Source: Burkholderiaceae bacterium (GTDB lineage: Bacteria; Pseudomonadota; Gammaproteobacteria; Burkholderiales; Burkholderiaceae_E). From it: a stretch of 32,091 nucleotides of DNA. This document shows positions 26,158 to 32,091 of this stretch, piece after piece; within the stretch, counting starts at the first letter, position 1, and each line of letters starts with the position of its first letter. Made by a program: the position numbers and the translations under genes. The stretch is taken from assembly GCA_024641185.1 (NCBI GenBank), contig JAHEDO010000002.1:1-32091 (forward strand). The letters run 5' to 3'. The notes under the pieces were generated by a model that worked only from the letters and a program-made list of their open reading frames with translations, had not been told where the DNA came from and made no database searches.

Positions 26158-27360
26158 ATGCACGCGAGCCAATTGACGACACCCCCCTCCGAACGGCGCT
26201 TCTGGCTGATGGTGGCGCTGGGCGGGCTGATGGTCGTGATGGCGCTGGGCGCCGCGCACTACATGGAGGTGTCCGGGCACATCGTGACCGGCATGAACAA
26301 CCACGTGGTCTGGGGCTTGCCGCACGTGTTCGCGATCTTCCTGGTCGTCGCCGCTTCGGGCGTGCTGAACGTCGCGTCGATCGGTTCGGTCTTCGGCAAA
26401 GCCGACTACAAGGCGCGGGCGCCGCTGTCCGGCCTGCTCTGCGTGGCGATGCTCGCCGGCGGCCTGGCGGTGCTCAGCCTCGACCTGGGCCGCCCGGAGC
26501 GCGTGATCATCGCTGCCACCAGCTACAACTTCACCTCGGTGTTCGCCTGGAACATGTTCATGTACTCGGGCATGTTCGCGATCGTCGCGCTCTACCTGTG
26601 GACGCTGATGGATCGGCGGATGAACCCGTTGTCCAAGAAGGTCGGCCTCGCGGCCTTCGTCTGGCGGCTCATCCTGACCACCTGTACCGGCTCGATCTTC
26701 GCCTTCCTCGTCGCGCGCGAAGGCTACGGATCGGCGCTGCTCGCCCCGATGTTCATCGTGATGTCCTTCGCCTGGGGCCTGGCGGTGTTCCATCTGGTCC
26801 AGTCGGTGATCTTCGCCTGGAACGGAATGTCGCTGCCCGACCACGTGCACCGGCGGATGAGTCGCCTGCTCGGCGTGTTCGTTGCCGCCGTGCTGTACCT
26901 GGTGGCCATGCACCACCTGACCAACCTGTACTTCGCCCGCAACGTCGGCTTCGAGCGCTTCATCCTGCTCGACGGCGGCGTCTATCCGACGCTGTTCTGG
27001 GCCGGCTTCGTGGTCGCGGGCAGCGTCATTCCTCTGCTGCTGATCTACGCCCGCGGTTTCGGCAGGCAACGCGACACGGTGCTCGCGAGCGCGCTGGTCG
27101 TCGCGGGTGCGTTCTGCGCGCTGTACGTGCTCATCGTCGGCGGACAGGCCTGGCCGCTCAATCTGCTGCCTGGCGCGACCGTGCACTCGACGTTCTACGA
27201 CGGCCAGATCGCGCCGTATGCGCCGTCGCTGCCGGAACTGTTGCTGGGGATCGGCGGGATCGCGGTCGCGTTCCTGATCACGACGATCGGAATCCAGGTC
27301 TTCGATTTCCTGCCCCGGGACGTCAGCAAGCCGGCTAGCGCAGAGGGCCAGGCCCGGTGA
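26158..27360 (+). CDS. dsrP: DsrP, NrfD-type integral membrane subunit
   Basis: MHASQLTTPPSERRFWLMVALGGLMVVMALGAAHYMEVSGHIVTGMNNHVVWGLPHVFAIFLVVAASG; about 10 TM; the in-frame 25618 track start is an artefact. Confidence 0.95.
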   Translation: MHASQLTTPPSERRFWLMVALGGLMVVMALGAAHYMEVSGHIVTGMNNHVVWGLPHVFAIFLVVAASGVLNVASIGSVFGKADYKARAPLSGLLCVAMLAGGLAVLSLDLGRPERVIIAATSYNFTSVFAWNMFMYSGMFAIVALYLWTLMDRRMNPLSKKVGLAAFVWRLILTTCTGSIFAFLVAREGYGSALLAPMFIVMSFAWGLAVFHLVQSVIFAWNGMSLPDHVHRRMSRLLGVFVAAVLYLVAMHHLTNLYFARNVGFERFILLDGGVYPTLFWAGFVVAGSVIPLLLIYARGFGRQRDTVLASALVVAGAFCALYVLIVGGQAWPLNLLPGATVHSTFYDGQIAPYAPSLPELLLGIGGIAVAFLITTIGIQVFDFLPRDVSKPASAEGQAR

Positions 27361-27370
27361 GGGCACTGCG

Positions 27371-28879
27371 GTGAGCCGCTGGCTCGTTTCGGCAGCGCAC
27401 AAGTCGTCGGGCAAGACGACGGTGTCGATCGGCCTGTGCGCGGCGCTGAGCCGTCGCGGGCTCGTCGTCCAGCCGTTCAAGAAAGGCCCCGACTACATCG
27501 ATCCGATGTGGCTGGGGCTGGCAGCCGGGCGCCCCTGCCGCAACCTCGACCCGCACATCGCCGGTTGGGATGAAGTCCGGGCCTCGTTCCTTCGCGCATC
27601 CGCGGGCACCACCGCCTGCATCGTCGAGGGCAATCACGGACTGCACGACGGGATCTCCGCCGACGGCAGCGACAGCAACGCGGCGCTGGCCATGCGCCTG
27701 GGGCTGCCGGTCATCCTGGTCCTGGACACGCGTGGGACGGCGCGAGGCATCGCCCCGCTCGTGCTGGGCTACCAGGCGTTCGAGCCGAGGCTGAAGATCG
27801 CCGGTGTCGTGCTCAACCGCGTCGGCGGGTCGCGCCACGAAGGCAAACTGCGGCAGGCGCTGGAGCGCTACACCGACGTGCCGGTGATCGGCGCGCTGGG
27901 CGAGGATCCGCGGCTCACGATCGCCGAACGCCATCTCGGGCTCACCCCGAGCAACGAGGCCGGCGCCGCCGCCGAACTGATCGACACGCTGGGCGACGCG
28001 ATCGCCCGGGGCGTGGACATCGACCGGCTGATCGGCATCGCCGCCGCGCCGTTGGCGCCGCCATCGCCGGATACGCCACGAGCGCTCGATGCGAAGGCCC
28101 CCGGAACAATCGAGCACGGCACGCTGACCGTCGCGGACGCGCCGGCCGCGGTGCGGATCGGCATCGCACGCGACGAAGCCTTCGGTTTCTACTACGCCGA
28201 AGATCTCGAAGCGCTGCGCAGCGCCGGCGCCCGGCTCGTGCCTTTCGACACGCTGCGGGACGCACGGCTGCCGCCGGTCGACGCGCTGTTCATCGGCGGC
28301 GGATTCCCCGAGATCCACGCGGCGGGCCTGCAGGCCAACGACGCGCTGCGCCGGGAGATCCTCGACAGGGTGGAAGCGGGGATGCCGGTGTACGCGGAAT
28401 GCGGGGGGCTGATGTACCTGGCCCGCTCGATCACGGTGAAGGGCGAGCGCTACGAGATGATCGGCGCGATCCCCGGCGACGCGGTGATGCACGCGCGCCC
28501 GGTGGGTCGCGGCTACGTTCAGCTGCAGGAAACCGGGGAGTTTCCCTGGCCGGGCGGCGCACCCCAGCCGGTGCGCGCGCACGAGTTCCACCACTCGAGC
28601 CTGGAGAATCTCGCGCCCGACACCCACTATGCGTACCGGGTGCTGCGCGGCCACGGCGTCGACGGCGAGCACGACGGCATCGTGCGGGGCAATCTGCTCG
28701 CGTCGTACGCGCACCTGCGCAGCGTCGGCGGACTCGGCTGGCCGGCGCGATTCGTCGATTTCGTTCGCGGCGTCAGCGCGGGGCGCCAATCCGACACGCG
28801 GGCGTGCCCGCCGGATACCGCGCACGCCCGAGCGCCTGTGTGCGCGCAGTTCACACAAGGAGAGGTCGCCCGATGCTGA
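27371..28879 (+). CDS. dsrN: DsrN, cobyrinate a,c-diamide synthase-like siroheme amidase
   Basis: [62 protein letters not shown]-terminal GATase '[11 protein letters not shown]'; GTG start. Confidence 0.95.
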   Translation: MSRWLVSAAHKSSGKTTVSIGLCAALSRRGLVVQPFKKGPDYIDPMWLGLAAGRPCRNLDPHIAGWDEVRASFLRASAGTTACIVEGNHGLHDGISADGSDSNAALAMRLGLPVILVLDTRGTARGIAPLVLGYQAFEPRLKIAGVVLNRVGGSRHEGKLRQALERYTDVPVIGALGEDPRLTIAERHLGLTPSNEAGAAAELIDTLGDAIARGVDIDRLIGIAAAPLAPPSPDTPRALDAKAPGTIEHGTLTVADAPAAVRIGIARDEAFGFYYAEDLEALRSAGARLVPFDTLRDARLPPVDALFIGGGFPEIHAAGLQANDALRREILDRVEAGMPVYAECGGLMYLARSITVKGERYEMIGAIPGDAVMHARPVGRGYVQLQETGEFPWPGGAPQPVRAHEFHHSSLENLAPDTHYAYRVLRGHGVDGEHDGIVRGNLLASYAHLRSVGGLGWPARFVDFVRGVSAGRQSDTRACPPDTAHARAPVCAQFTQGEVARC

Positions 28880-29259
28880 CCGTCACCCCGACAGCGGCCG
28901 AGCAGATCCTTCGCGCGGCGGACGAGGCGGACATGGAAGAGCCTTTGTTGCGCGTGGCCGCCCGCGTCGACGAGACCAACGGACAGATCGAGTACGGGAT
29001 GGGCTTCGACGAGCGCCGGGAGCAGGACGAGGAGTTCGACTGCGAGGGTGTGATCGTGCTGGTCTCGCCGCCGTCGTTGGAACCGCTGTCGGGCACCGTG
29101 CTCGACTATGTCGAGATCGCGCCCGGCGACTTCCGCTTCGTCTTCAGCCGCGCCGAGCACGCCGCGCCAGACTCCCCGGCACGAGACAAACCCGAATCGC
29201 AGTCCGAACCGGGCGCCGGCTGCGGCGACTGCGGCTGCGGCAAGCGCACTTGCGCCTAG
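28873..29259 (+). CDS. dsrR: DsrR-like A-type (IscA/HesB-like) protein with Cys-rich C-terminal tail
   Basis: [81 protein letters not shown]; in the dsrN-dsrR order; 7-bp overlap with dsrN. Confidence 0.88.
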   Translation: MLTVTPTAAEQILRAADEADMEEPLLRVAARVDETNGQIEYGMGFDERREQDEEFDCEGVIVLVSPPSLEPLSGTVLDYVEIAPGDFRFVFSRAEHAAPDSPARDKPESQSEPGAGCGDCGCGKRTCA

Positions 29260-29276
29260 CACCACGGAGATCGTTG

Positions 29277-30134
29277 ATGGACCTGTCGTCCCCGCCCCCG
29301 TATTCAAATCCGACGCTGCCGGCGCAGGGCCCCGCGCTGGCACCCGGCGAGGTAGCACTGGTCGGCACCGGCCCCGGCGACCCGGAGCTTCTGACGCTGC
29401 GCGCGCTGCGCCTGATGCAGCAGGCAGACGCGGTGCTCTACGACAACCTCGTTTCGCCCGAGATCATGGCGCTCGTGGCACCCGATGCGCAGCGCATCTA
29501 CGTGGGCAAGGAACGCAACCGCCACACCATGCGCCAGGAGGCGATCAACGACCTGATGGTCGAACTCGCCAGGGCCGGCCGCCGGATCGTCCGGCTCAAG
29601 GGCGGAGATCCGTTCATCTTCGGCCGAGGGGGCGAAGAGATCGAGACGCTTGCTGCCCAGGGCGTCGCGTTCCAGGTCGTGCCCGGCATCACCGCGGCGG
29701 CCGGCGTCGCCGCCTACGCCGGCATCCCGCTCACGCACAGGGACCACTCGCACGCCTGCATCTTCGTCACCGGCCATCTGCGCGACGGCACGATGAACCT
29801 CGACTGGCCGGCGCTCGCGCGGCCCGGCCAGACGGTGGTCTGCTACATGGGCTTCCTGGGGCTGGTCGAACTGTGCACCAAGCTCGTCGAGCACGGCATG
29901 GCCGACACGACGCCGGCCGCGATCATCCAGCAGGGCACGCAGCAGGGCCAGCGGGTGATCACCGGCACGCTGGGGTCCCTGCCCGACCTCGCCGTCCGGG
30001 CACAATTGCATCCGCCGACCCTGATCATCGTCGGCGAGGTCGTGCGCCTGCGCGACAAGCTGAAGTGGTTCGAGCGCATGCAGGCGCAGCCCGCCGAACA
30101 TCCCGGGCTGCAGCAGGCCTTCGCCGGGTCCTGA
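29277..30134 (+). CDS. cobA: Uroporphyrinogen-III C-methyltransferase (siroheme/cobalamin branch)
   Basis: '[40 protein letters not shown]', '[16 protein letters not shown]', '[23 protein letters not shown]'; no CysG N-terminal domain. Confidence 0.94.
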   Translation: MDLSSPPPYSNPTLPAQGPALAPGEVALVGTGPGDPELLTLRALRLMQQADAVLYDNLVSPEIMALVAPDAQRIYVGKERNRHTMRQEAINDLMVELARAGRRIVRLKGGDPFIFGRGGEEIETLAAQGVAFQVVPGITAAAGVAAYAGIPLTHRDHSHACIFVTGHLRDGTMNLDWPALARPGQTVVCYMGFLGLVELCTKLVEHGMADTTPAAIIQQGTQQGQRVITGTLGSLPDLAVRAQLHPPTLIIVGEVVRLRDKLKWFERMQAQPAEHPGLQQAFAGS

Positions 30135-30177
30135 GCTCCGTCGGCGCCGACGACGTCGACGCGTCCTGCGGTGCCCG

Positions 30178-30897
30178 CTAGCGGGAGTGAGTCTGCGCGA
30201 GCGGCGGGGCCGTGTCGTGCTGACCGGCGGCTTCCATGCGGGCCGCTTCCTCGATGCGGTGCTCGATCGCGAACACGGCCGCCTCCACGCGCGACGAGAA
30301 ACCCAGCTTCGACAGGATGTGGCGGACGTGCAGCTTGACCGTGTCGTGGCTGATTCCCAGCGTCTTGGCGATCGCCTTGTTGCTCAGCCCCCTCGAAACA
30401 TAGGCAAGGATCTGCCGCTCGCGCGCGGTGAGCAGGTCGAGTGAGCTCTCGCGCTCCTGCCGCTGCTTGCCCTCCTCCAGCAGTCCCGCGAGTTTGGCAG
30501 TCATCGCAGGCGCGACCACGAGCTCGCCGCGCGCCGCGCGGGAGATTGCCTCGATCACGTCGTTCGGATCCATGTCCTTGAGAAGATAGCCGCGCGCGCC
30601 CATGCGCAGTGCCGCCGCGAGATCGTCGCGCGAATCGCTCATCGTGAGGATCACCACCGGCACTTTCGAGCCGGAGTCGCGAAGGCGTCTCAGCAGGCGC
30701 AATCCGTCGAGCGGCGCCATGCGCAGATCGATCACCGCGAGGTCGGGCTTGTGGCTCTCGATCAGCCCGACCGCCTCTTCGGGCTTTCCGGTGGTCGCGA
30801 CCACCCGAAACCCCAGGCGCAATTCGATGAGCTCGGCCAGGCCGAGGCGACACAGGCCGTGATCGTCGACCAGCAGGACACGCAGCGGTTCGATCAT
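30178..30897 (-). CDS. NarL/FixJ family response regulator
   Basis: MIEPLRVLLVDDHGLCRLGLAELIELRLGFRVVATTGKPEEAVGLIESHKPDLAVIDLRM...; C-terminal LuxR HTH 'LTARERQILAYVSRGLSNKAIAKTLGISHDTVKLHVRHILSKLG'. Confidence 0.93.
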   Translation of the reverse strand: MIEPLRVLLVDDHGLCRLGLAELIELRLGFRVVATTGKPEEAVGLIESHKPDLAVIDLRMAPLDGLRLLRRLRDSGSKVPVVILTMSDSRDDLAAALRMGARGYLLKDMDPNDVIEAISRAARGELVVAPAMTAKLAGLLEEGKQRQERESSLDLLTARERQILAYVSRGLSNKAIAKTLGISHDTVKLHVRHILSKLGFSSRVEAAVFAIEHRIEEAARMEAAGQHDTAPPLAQTHSR

Positions 30898-32091
30898 CGC
30901 CTCCCCCCGTTCGTCGCGCGCGGCTCGGGCGCAGGTTCGGCGACCGGCACGCGCAGCCGGACGCGCGCGCCGCCGTCGGGCGGATTGTCGAACGAGATAC
31001 GCCCGCCGACCGCGTTCGCCCGGTCGCGCATGATCTCGAGCCCGAAGCTTGCCCGGCCGGAGGTCACCGCCTCGCCGCTGCGCGCCTGCTGCGCGGGAAA
31101 ACCGCGGCCGTCGTCCTGCACGTTGATCACGACTTCGTCGCCGGCGCGCTCGATGCGCAGGCAGACGCGTCCCGCGCCCGAATGCTTGCGAACGTTCGCA
31201 AGCGCCTCCTGCACGATGTAATAGACCTGGATCTCCCGGTCCGCCGAAAGCTTGGGCACGGGCTCCCGGCTGTCGAAATCGAACGCGATGCCGGTGCGCT
31301 CGAAGAAGGTGTCGGCCGTCTGCTCGAGCGCGCGTTGCAGCCCGTCCGCATCCATTCCGGCGCGGAAATGGGTCACCAGTTCGCGCACCCGCCGGCTCGC
31401 GTTGCCCAGTTCCTCGTTGAGATCCTTGCAGTACCGGCTCGCGCGGGGCTGGTCCTCCCGGAGAACCGCGTCCTGCAGCAGCGGCATGCGCATCCGCATG
31501 AAGGTCAGCGACTGGGCCAGCGAATCGTGGATCTCGGCGGCCATTGTCTGGCGCTCTTGCACCAGGCTCGTCTGCAGATTCTCTCGCTCGAGGCGCGCGT
31601 TCTCCAGCGCCAGCCCGAACAGCTGCCCCACCGGCCGCAGCAGGTGGATGACCTCGCCGCGCAGCGAGTGCACTCCGTCGAAGAAAAGCGTGAAGACTCC
31701 GACCGACCGCCCCTTGTACTCGAGCGGGACCGCCACCGTTCCGGTGCACACCTTCTTGAAGAAAGCGTCGACCGCGAGCTTGCCGCAGCGCGCGGGATCA
31801 TCGGCAACCTGCACCCCATCGCCACGCAGGGCATCGCCACAGACCCCGCAGGGGTCGATCAGGGCCTCGCGCGCGAGGACCTCCTCGGGCAATCCCCAGG
31901 CGGCGACCAGCCGCAGCTTGTCGCCGTCCGGTGACAGCGCACGCACGGCGCCGGCGTTCGCGCCGGCCAGTCGCACGACCGTGACGAGAAAGGCATCGAG
32001 CATCGAGCTCGGGCCGCTGTTGTCAATGCCCTTCGCGGTGCCGACTGCCGGGGCCGGGCGCCGGTCGACGAGCGGAATCGCGGATGCCGCC
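30894..32091 (-). CDS. NarX-like sensor histidine kinase (GAF + HisKA_3 + HATPase), N-terminus beyond window
   Basis: 'ERQTMAAEIHDSLAQSLTFMRMRMPLLQDA' (H-box), 'YYIVQEALANVRKHSGA' (N-box), 'QDDGRGF'; frame stays open to the window end; 4-bp overlap with the regulator gene. Confidence 0.9.
   Translation of the reverse strand, partial: AASAIPLVDRRPAPAVGTAKGIDNSGPSSMLDAFLVTVVRLAGANAGAVRALSPDGDKLRLVAAWGLPEEVLAREALIDPCGVCGDALRGDGVQVADDPARCGKLAVDAFFKKVCTGTVAVPLEYKGRSVGVFTLFFDGVHSLRGEVIHLLRPVGQLFGLALENARLERENLQTSLVQERQTMAAEIHDSLAQSLTFMRMRMPLLQDAVLREDQPRASRYCKDLNEELGNASRRVRELVTHFRAGMDADGLQRALEQTADTFFERTGIAFDFDSREPVPKLSADREIQVYYIVQEALANVRKHSGAGRVCLRIERAGDEVVINVQDDGRGFPAQQARSGEAVTSGRASFGLEIMRDRANAVGGRISFDNPPDGGARVRLRVPVAEPAPEPRATNGGRR

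Noticed and set aside
30140-30151. GTCGGCGCCGAC palindrome between cobA and the response regulator as a terminator
   Set aside because: Only a 4-bp stem is possible with a realistic loop and there is no T-tract; too weak to call.

Overview
High-GC proteobacterial window, probably a betaproteobacterial sulfur oxidiser (taxonomy inferred from gene content and family resemblance only). The core is a complete oxidative-type (reverse) dissimilatory sulfite reductase cluster, dsrABEFHCMKLJOPNR, on + from 16676 to 29259. It is followed by a siroheme-pathway uroporphyrinogen-III C-methyltransferase and a convergent NarX/NarL-type two-component system that runs off the window. Divergent from dsrA, six genes on the minus strand (16450 down to 12050) form a probable operon: a small DUF protein, a Cas6/Cmx6 (type I-MYXAN)-like protein with no CRISPR array or other cas gene in sight, a fused tandem-TusA sulfurtransferase, an uncharacterised protein, a TauD/TfdA-type dioxygenase carrying a 15-unit (Ala-Asp/Ala-Asn) hexanucleotide-encoded insert, and a YeeE/YedE (TsuA-like) sulfur transporter. 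This operon is the best candidate for an undescribed system. The left third is mostly housekeeping or accessory (TorF-type porin with a candidate sigma-54/NtrC promoter, ubiK, CBS/HPP, msrA, LysE, Ldh-family oxidoreductase, HD-GYP, comM/yifB, aminotransferase, MFS) with several short-period tandem repeat tracts. All assignments come from reading the sequence and motifs; no database searches were run.
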